NCBI GenBank assembly: GCA_001873635.1
Contig: MNZK01000030.1
Coordinates: 1 to 47,293 of the forward strand
Source of the DNA: Porphyromonadaceae bacterium CG2_30_38_12
GTDB lineage: Bacteria; Bacteroidota; Bacteroidia; Bacteroidales; Paludibacteraceae
DNA: 47,293 bases
Direction of reading: 5' to 3'
Shown: piece by piece, positions 24,852 to 33,991 of the stretch
How the letters are laid out: the number at the start of each line of letters is the position of its first letter
Numbering within the stretch: position 1 is the first letter of the stretch
Notes under the pieces: generated by a model
The model's input: the letters and a program-made list of their open reading frames with translations, nothing else
Told to the model about the DNA's origin: nothing
Databases searched by the model: none
Translations under genes and position numbers: made by a program

Positions 24852-26054
24852 ATGGGAAAAATATTGATTATTGGAGCTGGGGGTGTAGGAACTGTTGTTG
24901 TACATAAAGTTGCACAAAACTCAGATGTTTTTGGCGAAATTATGCTTGCAAGCCGAACAAAAGCAAAATGCGATGTGATTGCAGCTGATGTAAAATCGCG
25001 CTATGGAGTTACTGTACTTACCGCACAAGTGGATGCTGATGTGGTTTCGGAATTGGTAACACTGTTGCAAAGTTACAAACCCGAATTGGTACTCAATGTG
25101 GCTTTACCCTATCAGGATTTAACCATCATGGATGCCTGCCTCGAAGCTGGTGTAAATTACATGGATACTGCAAATTATGAGCCAAAAGACGAGGCTCACT
25201 TTGAATATAGCTGGCAATGGGCATACAAAGAAAAATTTGAAAAAGCAGGATTAACAGCTATTCTCGGTTGTGGTTTCGACCCTGGCGTTACAAGTATTTT
25301 CACTGCTTTTGCAGCCAAACACCATTTCGATGAAATTCAGTATCTGGATATTGTAGATTGTAACGCCGGCGATCACGGGAAAGCTTTTGCGACAAATTTT
25401 AACCCCGAAATAAACATTCGTGAAGTGTCTCAACGGGGCAAATATTACGACAATGGGACTTGGGTAGAAACCGAACCACATGAAATTCACCAAGCATTGA
25501 ATTACCCAAAAATTGGACCCAAAGAATCGTATGTGATTTATCATGAAGAGTTAGAATCACTGGTAAAAAACTTTCCAACAATTAAACGTGCCCGTTTCTG
25601 GATGACTTTTGGACAAGAATATCTAACACATTTACGTGTAATTCAGAATATTGGCATGGCGCGCATCGACGAAGTGGACTATAACGGAGTAAAAATTGTA
25701 CCCATACAATTTTTAAAAGCCGTGCTCCCAAACCCAGGTGATTTAGGCGAAAACTATACAGGTTGGACATCGATTGGATGCCGGATAAAAGGCTTTAAAA
25801 ATGGCGTTGAGAAAACATATTATGTGTACAACAATTGTAGCCACGAAGCAGCGTACAAGGAGACTGGCATGCAAGGCGTTAGCTATACCACTGGCGTACC
25901 TGCCATGATTGGTGCTATGATGTTTATGAAAGGTTTGTGGCGAAAAGCTGGCGTTTATAACGTAGAAGAATTCAATCCTGACCCATTTATGGAACAACTA
26001 AATTTACAAGGACTTCCATGGCACGAATTGCATGATATCGACTTAGAGCTTTAA
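24852..26054 (+). CDS. Carboxynorspermidine synthase (saccharopine dehydrogenase family)
   Basis: This 400-residue NADPH-dependent enzyme of the saccharopine dehydrogenase fold would condense aspartate semialdehyde with a diamine to give carboxynorspermidine or carboxyspermidine. That is the alternative polyamine route of Bacteroidota and Vibrio. The Rossmann Ile-Ile-Gly-Ala-Gly-Gly-Val-Gly motif is at residues 5-12. The Cys-Gly-Phe-Asp-Pro-Gly-Val segment near residue 140 is typical. The frame extends upstream to a TTG codon at 24846, but ATG at 24852 gives a natural N-terminus right before the first strand. The decarboxylase partner nspC is not in the window. Confidence 0.85.
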   Translation: MGKILIIGAGGVGTVVVHKVAQNSDVFGEIMLASRTKAKCDVIAADVKSRYGVTVLTAQVDADVVSELVTLLQSYKPELVLNVALPYQDLTIMDACLEAGVNYMDTANYEPKDEAHFEYSWQWAYKEKFEKAGLTAILGCGFDPGVTSIFTAFAAKHHFDEIQYLDIVDCNAGDHGKAFATNFNPEINIREVSQRGKYYDNGTWVETEPHEIHQALNYPKIGPKESYVIYHEELESLVKNFPTIKRARFWMTFGQEYLTHLRVIQNIGMARIDEVDYNGVKIVPIQFLKAVLPNPGDLGENYTGWTSIGCRIKGFKNGVEKTYYVYNNCSHEAAYKETGMQGVSYTTGVPAMIGAMMFMKGLWRKAGVYNVEEFNPDPFMEQLNLQGLPWHELHDIDLEL

Positions 26055-26094
26055 GGCTTTAAATTAAATAATTTTTCGACTCACATGCTCTAAA

Positions 26095-26507
26095 ATGGCT
26101 AAAAAAATACCTTACGGTATTAGCGATTACGCAGAAATTGCAAAACATAACTTTAACTTTGTTGAGAAAACACGTTTTATCGAAAGAGTTTAGATTACCC
26201 TCGTTTTGCCGAATACGAAATGAACAAAGGCTTTGCCGACCTATGGCTAAAGCCTTACTTTATAGTTCACAAAGAGCTTCCTCACAGCTATTTAGTTGAA
26301 TTCAAATACGTGAAACGCGAGCAGGAAGCGGAAATCAAAAATCCTAATTCCACATTAACCCAATCAATCTACGCCGAAGCCACCGCACAACTCCAGCGCT
26401 ATGCTACCGACCCGCGCATTCTTATTGGCAAAGTTGAAACTACGCTACATTTGCTGCGTGTGATTTACTGCGGTTGGGAAATAGTTAGCTGCGAAGAGCT
26501 TGGTTGA
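26095..26507 (+). pseudogene. Remnant of an AAA-ATPase/PD-(D/E)XK nuclease-like gene
   Basis: From ATG 26095 a 32-residue peptide (Lys-Lys-Ile-Pro-Tyr-Gly-Ile-Ser-Asp-Tyr...Phe-Val-Glu-Lys-Thr) matches the N-terminus of the large AAA-ATPase-like family common in Bacteroidota, then stops at 26191. From about 26187, in another frame, comes the C-terminal nuclease-like domain of the same family: Glu-Tyr-Glu-Met-Asn-Lys-Gly-Phe-Ala-Asp, then Tyr-Leu-Val-Glu-Phe-Lys-Tyr, then a Gln-Leu-Gln-Arg-Tyr segment. The whole ATPase core, some hundreds of residues in intact members, is missing. I read this as an internal deletion. The C-terminal piece (ATG 26220, 95 residues) could still be translated. Confidence 0.8.
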
Positions 26508-26829
26508 AGATTTGAAAATTTGGGCTGATGTAATAGCTCTATTACGAATCAGATTGAACTCTTTTTTTTGTATATTCATACAAATGCAAGTAATCCTATC
26601 GTTTTTGAAATTGGCCATAAAGTTAAAAAAACACAATATTATTTCAAGAAATGAACATTAAAAACGTACCACAGAATACTAAATATCAACATTTTAATAA
26701 ATAATTGCAATGTGGATATTGCAATAATAGGTATTTTAACATAGCGTAATAATCCTATTTGTTATAGCCGAATATTGAAAAAAAAGTGTTTCCTTTGCAC
26801 CGCTTTTTGAGCTAAAAATTCAAAACACT
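26508..26829. other. Intergenic region before the nuo operon with short palindromes
   Basis: I find no gene in these 322 bp. They hold an inverted repeat GTAATAG/CTATTAC (26530-26545), another TTTGTAT/ATACAAA (26567-26584), and two copies of the palindrome ATTGCAAT (26704-26711 and 26718-26725) with centres 14 bp apart. A near-match to the -7 box, TTCCTTTG, lies at 26790-26797, 33 bp before nuoA. The nuo promoter is probably here, but no -33 box is convincing. Confidence 0.5.
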
Positions 26830-27183
26830 ATGAGCAACGCAACGCTTTTTCTAACGGTATTTCTTACCGGACTTTTATTAGTAGTAGCAGGCTTAGGCAT
26901 GGCTATCTTACTATCTCCCAAATCATTCAACACCCAAAAAGGCGAACCCTACGAATGTGGTATTCCTACCCACGGCACCTCGTGGATGCAATTCAAAGCA
27001 GGCTATTATTTGTATGCTATCCTGTATTTAATGTTTGATGTAGAAGCAATATTTTTGTTTCCATGGGCAACAATTGTACGCGAATTAGGGGTACAAGGAT
27101 TAACAAGTATCGTATTCTTTTTAGTTATTCTGGGCTTAGGTTTAGCTTATGCATGGAGGAAAGGGGTTCTACAATGGAAGTAA
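26830..27183 (+). CDS. nuoA: NADH-quinone oxidoreductase subunit A
   Basis: This 117-residue membrane subunit of complex I has three helices. The conserved loop Pro-Tyr-Glu-Cys-Gly-Ile-Pro (residues 40-46) and the acidic [11 protein letters not shown] helix are the family hallmarks. They help connect the quinone site to the proton-pumping arm. It opens the nuo operon and overlaps nuoB by 10 bp. Confidence 0.95.
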   Translation: MSNATLFLTVFLTGLLLVVAGLGMAILLSPKSFNTQKGEPYECGIPTHGTSWMQFKAGYYLYAILYLMFDVEAIFLFPWATIVRELGVQGLTSIVFFLVILGLGLAYAWRKGVLQWK

Positions 27184-27737
27184 AAGATATCAATATTAAA
27201 GGGATTCCCACTGAGGAATTTAATGAAAATGAATACCTTGAAAAATATATCGAGGAGCTCAAAGCCAACGGTGTAAACGTTGTGTTGAGCAATTTAGATG
27301 ATATGATAAATTGGGGTCGTTCAAATTCTATTTGGCCGCTTATTTTCGCAACAAGTTGCTGCGGAATAGAATTTATGTCGTCAGCAGCAGCCCATCACGA
27401 CATTTCGCGCTTTGGTATGGAGGTTACGCGTAACAGTCCTCGTCAAGCCGATTTAATGTTGGTAGCTGGAACAATTGTACACAAAATGGCTCCGCTTATT
27501 AAGCGAGTTTACGACCAAATGGCTGAGCCCAAATACGTTTTAGCCATGGGTGGTTGTGCTATTTCGGGTGGTCCGTTCATCAATTCATATCCTGTGGTGA
27601 ATGGCGTAGATTTGATAATACCCGTAGATGTATATGTTCCGGGCTGCCCACCACGCCCAGAGTCTTTATTTTATGGCTTAATGCAATTGCAACGCAAAAT
27701 AAAAGTTGAACAATTTTTAGGTCACCAACAGCGATAA
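27174..27737 (+). CDS. nuoB: NADH-quinone oxidoreductase subunit B
   Basis: This 187-residue subunit carries the terminal 4Fe-4S cluster N2, which reduces quinone. All four ligands are present: C62 and C63 in Thr-Ser-Cys-Cys-Gly, C128 in Gly-Gly-Cys-Ala, and C158 in Pro-Gly-Cys-Pro-Pro-Arg-Pro. The frame is open upstream to 27063, inside nuoA, but ATG 27174 gives the standard length and a 10-bp overlap with nuoA that suggests translational coupling. Confidence 0.95.
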   Translation: MEVKDINIKGIPTEEFNENEYLEKYIEELKANGVNVVLSNLDDMINWGRSNSIWPLIFATSCCGIEFMSSAAAHHDISRFGMEVTRNSPRQADLMLVAGTIVHKMAPLIKRVYDQMAEPKYVLAMGGCAISGGPFINSYPVVNGVDLIIPVDVYVPGCPPRPESLFYGLMQLQRKIKVEQFLGHQQR

Positions 27738-27774
27738 AAGCCCCATCCCAAGCGGGAAATACTTGAAAGAAAAA

Positions 27775-29403
27775 ATGGAAAAACTTACCAATCTCATTGA
27801 GAAAAAATTCCCAAACGCCTTGCATGTAGAGTCGCCGAAGCTCACATTTTCAATTGATTACAAAGAATTACATGCTTTCATATCGTTTTTACACAGTTAT
27901 TCGGAGCATCCCTATGATTATTTAGTTTACTTAATTGGCAACGATGAAGGCGAAATACTCAGTGTTAGCTATTTGCTTTCGTGCTCTACAAATCCTTCAC
28001 TCGAAATTGTTGTAAAAACAGGCACTTCCGATCGTGAAAATCCCTTGCTTTATTCCATCACCGATTTGTACGAAACAGCCCATCTGAATGAGCGTGAAAC
28101 CTATGCCATGTTTGGCATACGTTTTATCAATAACCCTGACATGCGCCGTTTTTTGCTGAACGACGACTGGGTAGGTTTTCCTCTGCGCAAAGATTACAAT
28201 ATGGATCCAGCAATAAATCCGGTATCTATTATTAGTAAGGACATGGTGGATACGGCGCCCCGCATAATGGAAACGCCCGAAGGACTGAAAGAAGAAATTA
28301 TAAATATATTTGAAGCAGACGATTACATTATCAATATTGGTCCGCAACATCCATCTACCCACGGCGTAATGCATTTTCGAACAGCTTTGGATGGTGAAAT
28401 TGTAAAAAAAATTGATGTTCATAGTGGTTATATTCATCGCGGTATCGAGAAATTGAGCGAAAATCTCACTTACCCACAAATACTGCATTTTACCGATCGC
28501 TTGGACTATTTATCAGCCAACATTAACCGCCATGGTTTGTGTATGTGTGTTGAAAAAGCTGCAGATATTGAAGTTCCTCAACGAGCTCAGTACATCCGTA
28601 CCATCATGGACGAATTGACACGTATGAGTTCGCACTTATTAGCATGGTCGGCACAAACAAACGATTTGGGAGCTACCACAGCCTTCATTTATGGTATGCG
28701 TGAACGCGAAATAATCTTAGACATTTTTGATAAAACATGCGGAGGACGCTTAATCATGAACCAAAATGTGATTGGGGGCGTCATGTTCGATATTTACGCT
28801 GACTTCCAGAAAGATGTGAAAGCATTTATCATTTACATGCGTGATAAATTAAAAGAATACGACCGCTTTTTTTCGCACAATGTGATAGCATTAGGACGCA
28901 TGGTAAAAATCGGGATACTCTCCAAACCGGATGCAATTAGCTACGCCGTAACCGGCCCAGCCGGCAGAGCTTCTGGTTGGTCGTGCGATGTGCGCAAACA
29001 CCAACCTTATGCACTGTACGACAAAGTTGAATTCACCGAAGTAACCCGTAGCGAGGGAGACTCGTATGCCCGTTATTTGAATCGATTGGACGAAATAGAA
29101 CAATCTCTGCATATCATTGAACAACTGATAGATAACATCCCCGAAGGTGATTATTGTGCCAAGACAAAGGCGATTATCAAATTACCAGTTGGTGAATACT
29201 ATCAAAATGTGGAGGCAGGCAAAGGCTTATTTGGCGTATATATTGAAAGTCGTGGCGAAAAAACACCTTGGCGACTCAAACTTCGTTCACCATCCTTGTC
29301 ATTAGTCTCGGTCATGCCGTTAATTTGCAAAAATGAAAAAATTTCGGACTTTATAGGCATTGGTGGTTCGATGGATTATGTAATACCCGATATAGATAGG
29401 TAA
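27775..29403 (+). CDS. nuoCD: NADH-quinone oxidoreductase fused subunits C and D
   Basis: This 542-residue fusion joins NuoC (about residues 1-160) to NuoD (about 180-542). In NuoC, Glu-Arg-Glu-Thr-Tyr-Ala-Met-Phe-Gly-Ile and the Arg-Lys-Asp-Tyr end motif are visible. NuoD begins with Ile-Gly-Pro-Gln-His-Pro-Ser-Thr-His-Gly, the quinone-binding histidine loop, and has His-Arg-Gly-Ile-Glu-Lys. It keeps the acidic Asp-Ile-Asp-Arg C-terminus. The frame could start at TTG 27763, but ATG 27775 is more likely. NuoCD fusions occur in E. coli and Bacteroidota. Confidence 0.94.
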   Translation: MEKLTNLIEKKFPNALHVESPKLTFSIDYKELHAFISFLHSYSEHPYDYLVYLIGNDEGEILSVSYLLSCSTNPSLEIVVKTGTSDRENPLLYSITDLYETAHLNERETYAMFGIRFINNPDMRRFLLNDDWVGFPLRKDYNMDPAINPVSIISKDMVDTAPRIMETPEGLKEEIINIFEADDYIINIGPQHPSTHGVMHFRTALDGEIVKKIDVHSGYIHRGIEKLSENLTYPQILHFTDRLDYLSANINRHGLCMCVEKAADIEVPQRAQYIRTIMDELTRMSSHLLAWSAQTNDLGATTAFIYGMREREIILDIFDKTCGGRLIMNQNVIGGVMFDIYADFQKDVKAFIIYMRDKLKEYDRFFSHNVIALGRMVKIGILSKPDAISYAVTGPAGRASGWSCDVRKHQPYALYDKVEFTEVTRSEGDSYARYLNRLDEIEQSLHIIEQLIDNIPEGDYCAKTKAIIKLPVGEYYQNVEAGKGLFGVYIESRGEKTPWRLKLRSPSLSLVSVMPLICKNEKISDFIGIGGSMDYVIPDIDR

Positions 29404-29473
29404 AATCATTTACAGAATTATCAGTCACAATTTACGATGTCAAATTCTGATTTAATCAGGAATAAATACTTAT

Positions 29474-30583
29474 ATGCTTCAAAATTATTCACAGCCTTTA
29501 GAATTTACGAATCTGACCACTTGGATTGATTCAACATTAGGTGCCAATTTACCTTCATTTTGGTCAATAGCTATCGAGATGGTGTTGGTAGCTGTTGCTC
29601 TGTTAGCAGTTTATTCGCTCACTGCTATGATTTTGATTTATGTGGAGCGAAAAATTACCGCTTTTTTTCAGGCACGTATCGGACCTAACAGGGTAGGTAA
29701 ATACGGCATTTTTCAAACGGTTGCCGATGTAATTAAAATTTTACTCAAAGAAATTATTCACGTTAATAAAGTTGATAAATTTCTTTTTTATGCTGCGCCA
29801 TTCTTTATGATTGTGGCATCGATGCTGACATTCGGGGCTATTCCTTTTGCACAAGGTCTGCATGCCGTCGATTTTAATATCGGAGTATTTTATGTCACAG
29901 CAGTTTCATCCTTAGGCATTATTGGGGTGCTGCTTGCCGGATGGTCCAGCAACAACAAATACTCTATGATTGGAGCTATGCGAAGTGGTGCACAGTTTGT
30001 GAGTTACGAACTTTCGGCTGGCTTTGCATTAATGACTATGGTAGTGCTGACGGGAACCATGCAATTAAGCGAAATGATTGAAAGTCAGCGCTTTTGTTGG
30101 AACATCTTTAATGGGCATATCTCGGCTATTGTGGCATTTATCATCTATTTAATTTCGGGACATGCCGAAACAAACCGCGGACCTTTTGATTTACCAGAAG
30201 CCGAATCGGAGCTTACTGCCGGCTACCACACCGAATATTCCGGTTTGCAATTTGGATTTTTTTACTTAGCAGAGTATTTAAACATGTTCATTATTGCCTC
30301 CATTGCTGCAACCGTATTTTTGGGTGGTTGGATGCCCTTACAAGTGCGTGGCTGGGATGCTTTTAATCAGATAATGTGGTATTTACCAAGCTATATGTGG
30401 TTTACCATAAAAGTGTTTTTATTGATATTTTTCAGCCTTTGGGTACGCTGGTCATTCCCTCGTTTACGCATCGACCAATTGTTGAACTTAGAATGGAAAT
30501 ACTTGTTGCCTATCAACTTAGTAAATATTTTAGTGATGGTACTGCTTGTATTGGCTGGTTGGACGTTAAATGATATATTTTAA
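29474..30583 (+). CDS. nuoH: NADH-quinone oxidoreductase subunit H
   Basis: This 369-residue membrane subunit of about 8-9 helices forms much of the quinone chamber. Family signatures include [16 protein letters not shown] and the acidic loop [17 protein letters not shown]. It is slightly longer than many NuoH. It lies in order after nuoCD; with no nuoE, nuoF or nuoG genes in between, the peripheral NADH module is not encoded here. Confidence 0.95.
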   Translation: MLQNYSQPLEFTNLTTWIDSTLGANLPSFWSIAIEMVLVAVALLAVYSLTAMILIYVERKITAFFQARIGPNRVGKYGIFQTVADVIKILLKEIIHVNKVDKFLFYAAPFFMIVASMLTFGAIPFAQGLHAVDFNIGVFYVTAVSSLGIIGVLLAGWSSNNKYSMIGAMRSGAQFVSYELSAGFALMTMVVLTGTMQLSEMIESQRFCWNIFNGHISAIVAFIIYLISGHAETNRGPFDLPEAESELTAGYHTEYSGLQFGFFYLAEYLNMFIIASIAATVFLGGWMPLQVRGWDAFNQIMWYLPSYMWFTIKVFLLIFFSLWVRWSFPRLRIDQLLNLEWKYLLPINLVNILVMVLLVLAGWTLNDIF

Positions 30584-30592
30584 GAAAACAAC

Positions 30593-31108
30593 ATGAGAAC
30601 ATTTCCCGAATATATTTCAGACCTATTTGGTGGTATAAAATCCTTGCTTACAGGGCTTTCAGTAACCTGGAAAGAATTATGGACAAAGAAAGTAACCCAG
30701 CAATATCCCGAAAACAGATCCACACTCGTAATTTCAGACCGCTTTCGAGCCGAGTTGGTTATGCCACACGATGAAAATAACGAACATGCTTGCACGGCTT
30801 GTGGCATTTGTCAGATGAACTGTCCGAATGGTACTATTCAGGTAATACCAAAAATGGTAGAAACCGAAGATGGTAAAAAGAAAAAATTATTAGACCGCTA
30901 TGTCTATGACTTGGGGATGTGTACGTTCTGTAATTTATGCGTGCTCACTTGTCCTTCCGATGCTATCAAATTCACCAATCAATTTGAGAATGCAACATTC
31001 ACGCGGGGCAAATTAGTGCAACAATTGAACAAAGAAGGTTCACAATTGCGTGCAAAAAAACCTGCCGCTCCGAAAACACAGATACAAACACCCCCTAAAG
31101 AAGCATAA
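30593..31108 (+). CDS. nuoI: NADH-quinone oxidoreductase subunit I
   Basis: This 171-residue ferredoxin-like subunit carries clusters N6a and N6b. Ligands are C67, C70, C73, C77 and C110, C113, C116, C120, two complete Cys-x2-Cys-x2-Cys-x3-Cys motifs. The last 25 residues are a Lys/Pro/Gln-rich tail that looks disordered and is not part of the conserved core. It starts 9 bp after nuoH. Confidence 0.95.
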   Translation: MRTFPEYISDLFGGIKSLLTGLSVTWKELWTKKVTQQYPENRSTLVISDRFRAELVMPHDENNEHACTACGICQMNCPNGTIQVIPKMVETEDGKKKKLLDRYVYDLGMCTFCNLCVLTCPSDAIKFTNQFENATFTRGKLVQQLNKEGSQLRAKKPAAPKTQIQTPPKEA

Positions 31109-31122
31109 AAAAACACGAATCT

Positions 31123-31623
31123 ATGGCACAACAAATTATTTTTTACATTCTAGCGATAGTCATTTCAGTATTTTCCATTATGGCTGTGTCGTCCAAGCGC
31201 TTAATCCGCTCAGCTACTTACCTGCTTTTTGTCCTTTTAGCTACTGCGGGGTTGTATATTTTATTGGGTTATTACTATCTTTTTGCGGTTCAAACAGCCG
31301 TTTACGCAGGAGGTATCATGATTCTTTTTATTTTTGCTATACTGCTTACACAAAAACCCGGAGATAAAATCGCCCCTGAGCCAATGCGTCAACGCCTCTT
31401 AGCCATCGCACTATCGGTAATAGGATTAGCATTCACGGCACATATTATCATGCACAATATCAACAGAGTATATACTTTGATGGATACCCAAATAACAACA
31501 AAACATATCGGAATGACCCTTATGGGAACTGAGAAATTTCAATACCTGCTTCCTTTCGAGCTTATTAGCGTGTTGTTGCTTGCCTGCATTGTGGGTGGTA
31601 TTATGATTGCGCGAAGACGATAA
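31123..31623 (+). CDS. nuoJ: NADH-quinone oxidoreductase subunit J
   Basis: This 166-residue membrane subunit of five helices is part of the E-channel region next to NuoH, NuoA and NuoK. The conserved Gln-Thr-Ala-Val-Tyr-Ala-Gly-Gly-Ile-Met-Ile-Leu-Phe-Ile-Phe helix (TM3 with its pi-bulge) is clear. The start lies 14 bp after nuoI. Confidence 0.93.
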   Translation: MAQQIIFYILAIVISVFSIMAVSSKRLIRSATYLLFVLLATAGLYILLGYYYLFAVQTAVYAGGIMILFIFAILLTQKPGDKIAPEPMRQRLLAIALSVIGLAFTAHIIMHNINRVYTLMDTQITTKHIGMTLMGTEKFQYLLPFELISVLLLACIVGGIMIARRR

Positions 31624-31667
31624 AGAAATAAAACTTAAAAAGAAAACAACAAATAAAAACAACAACT

Positions 31668-32024
31668 ATGTTTGACGTTTTTTCAAATTTCAGTTCGGGT
31701 ATTATTCCCATGGAAGCTTACCTTTTGTTAAGTCTTGTCATGTTTTTTGCCGGCATTTATGGATTTATATCGCGCAAAAGTTTATTGATGATTCTGATTT
31801 CCATAGAGTTAATATTGAATGCTGCGGATATAAATTTCGTAGTTTTCAATAGGTATTTGTATGCCGGACACATGGAGGGTTTCTTTTTCGCTCTGTTTAC
31901 GATAGCGGTATCAGCCTGCGAAACGGCAGTAGCAATTGCCATTGTGATAAATATTTATCGAAATCTGCACAATGTGAATGTGGATAGTCTTCACGAATTG
32001 CATGAACCCGAATCGGAGCAATAA
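31668..32024 (+). CDS. nuoK: NADH-quinone oxidoreductase subunit K
   Basis: This 118-residue, three-helix membrane subunit has the two key buried glutamates: one in Ile-Ser-Ile-Glu-Leu-Ile-Leu-Asn-Ala and one in Ser-Ala-Cys-Glu-Thr-Ala-Val. Typical NuoK is about 100 residues, so the start may instead be ATG 31710 (Met-Glu-Ala-Tyr-Leu-Leu-Leu), which gives 104 residues. I keep the longer form because its ATG follows the usual A-rich leader. Confidence 0.92.
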   Translation: MFDVFSNFSSGIIPMEAYLLLSLVMFFAGIYGFISRKSLLMILISIELILNAADINFVVFNRYLYAGHMEGFFFALFTIAVSACETAVAIAIVINIYRNLHNVNVDSLHELHEPESEQ

Positions 32025-32075
32025 AAATCCTGCCAAAATATTAATTATTAAATAGAACTTATTTACTTATTAAAG

Positions 32076-33977
32076 ATGCAATATACATTATTAATACTCA
32101 TTCTGCCACTTCTAAGTTTTGTAATTCTTGGATTGGTCGATTCAAAATGGAAGGCTCAGGTTGCGGGAACACTCGGAACAGCTATTTTAGTCACGGTGAC
32201 TCTGCTTTCGTATTACACTGCTTGGGAATATTTTTCAACAGCGAATATTACTGGTTCTTATCAACGCATTATTGCTTTTGAAACCGAATGGGTTCGTTTT
32301 ACCGATTACTTACACATAAATTTAGGCATTTTGTTAGATCCTATTTCGGTAATGATGTTAGTAGTCATTTCAACCGTTTCACTTATGGTTCATATTTATA
32401 GTTTGGGCTATATGCATGGCGAAAAAGGCTTTGAACGCTATTATGCATTTTTATCACTCTTCACGTTTTCGATGCTCGGACTGGTAGTAGCAACCAACAT
32501 CTTTCAAATGTATATTTTTTGGGAGTTGGTTGGTGCTTCGTCATACTTACTTATTGGATTTTATTATACCAAACCCGAAGCAGTGGCTGCATCCAAAAAG
32601 GCATTCATCGTAACGCGCTTTGCTGATTTAGGCTTTCTGATAGGGATCTTGGTCCTTTCCTATTATACCAAAACCTTTGATTTTGGTATTCTGACTTCCG
32701 GCAATGCCAGTGTTTTTGCAAGCACTACCGGCGTAACGTATATGGGAATATCTGTTATGAGTTGGGCAATGGGTCTTATTTTTGTGGGTGGAGCTGGTAA
32801 GTCGGCTATGTTCCCACTGCATATCTGGTTGCCCGATGCCATGGAAGGTCCTACGCCTGTTTCGGCATTGATACATGCTGCAACCATGGTGGTGGCAGGT
32901 GTTTATTTAGTAGCACGCTTATTTCCAGTATATTATGTGTATTCTCCCGAAGTACTTCATGGAGTAGCCTATTTAGGTGCTATCACATCGCTTTTTGCTG
33001 CCATCATTGCTTGCGTTCAAACCGACATTAAACGAGTACTTGCATTTTCTACCATATCACAAATTGGTTTCATGATGGTTGGTTTGGGCGTATCGGGCAT
33101 GGGTGGACATCATGGTTTAGGCTACATGGCTTCTATGTTTCATTTAACAACACACGCCATGTTCAAAGCCTTGCTATTCTTAGGTGCCGGGTCTATTATT
33201 CATGCCGTTCATAGTAACGAAATGAGCCTTATGGGTGGGCTTCGAAAACACATGCCCATTACACACATTAGCTTTTTAATAGCATGCTTGGCAATTGCTG
33301 GCATACCTCCATTTTCGGGTTTTTTCAGTAAAGATGAAATACTCGCAGCTACGTTTGAATTCAGCCCTTATCTGGGTGCTGCTATGAGTTTTATTGCCGG
33401 ATTAACGGCATTTTATATGTTCCGCCTGTATTATGGCATTTTCTGGGGTGTGGAACACAAACATGCCCACACACCACACGAATCGCCCTTGGCAATGGCA
33501 TTGCCTTTAATCTTTCTGGCTACGGTTACAGTTTTCGCAGGGTTTATTCCTTTTGGCGAATTTGTAACCAACGATGGAGCTCCTTACGAAATAGAATTGA
33601 ATATGCTTGTAGCTGGGATAAGTGTAGGAGTGGCACTTGTGTTCATTTTACTCGCGACGATACTCTATCGAAAAGAAAGCAAAATACCAACACAGCTGGC
33701 AACTACATTTGCTGGATTACATGCTGCTGCGTCTCATCGGTTCTACATAGACGAAGTGTATTTATTTATTACGAAAAAAATCGTGTTTAATCTCGTTTCT
33801 ACTCCCATAGCCTGGTTCGACCGCCATGTGATTGATGCCACCATGGATGGTTTTGCCTCTATAACTCAACGCATATCGGTGCTTATCAAAGGTTTGCAAA
33901 GTGGTGATGTGCAGAATTATGCCTACATCATTCTGATGGGAGCTTTGGTGATAGCAGGATTAGTGATTTATTTTTAA
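32076..33977 (+). CDS. nuoL: NADH-quinone oxidoreductase subunit L
   Basis: This 633-residue antiporter-like proton-pumping subunit is the most distal in the membrane arm. The proton_antipo_M signature is visible around residues 240-280 (Gly-Lys-Ser-Ala-Met-Phe-Pro-Leu-His-Ile-Trp-Leu-Pro-Asp-Ala-Met-Glu-Gly-Pro-Thr). TM5 has Phe-Trp-Glu-Leu-Val-Gly. The C-terminal extension holds the lateral amphipathic helix. Length is normal and no break is seen. Confidence 0.95.
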   Translation: MQYTLLILILPLLSFVILGLVDSKWKAQVAGTLGTAILVTVTLLSYYTAWEYFSTANITGSYQRIIAFETEWVRFTDYLHINLGILLDPISVMMLVVISTVSLMVHIYSLGYMHGEKGFERYYAFLSLFTFSMLGLVVATNIFQMYIFWELVGASSYLLIGFYYTKPEAVAASKKAFIVTRFADLGFLIGILVLSYYTKTFDFGILTSGNASVFASTTGVTYMGISVMSWAMGLIFVGGAGKSAMFPLHIWLPDAMEGPTPVSALIHAATMVVAGVYLVARLFPVYYVYSPEVLHGVAYLGAITSLFAAIIACVQTDIKRVLAFSTISQIGFMMVGLGVSGMGGHHGLGYMASMFHLTTHAMFKALLFLGAGSIIHAVHSNEMSLMGGLRKHMPITHISFLIACLAIAGIPPFSGFFSKDEILAATFEFSPYLGAAMSFIAGLTAFYMFRLYYGIFWGVEHKHAHTPHESPLAMALPLIFLATVTVFAGFIPFGEFVTNDGAPYEIELNMLVAGISVGVALVFILLATILYRKESKIPTQLATTFAGLHAAASHRFYIDEVYLFITKKIVFNLVSTPIAWFDRHVIDATMDGFASITQRISVLIKGLQSGDVQNYAYIILMGALVIAGLVIYF

Positions 33978-33991
33978 AAATTACAAAAGTT

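Noticed and set aside
27063-27173. Longer nuoB start inside nuoA
   Set aside because: The extra 37 codons are simply nuoA read in another frame. The normal N-terminus begins at ATG 27174.
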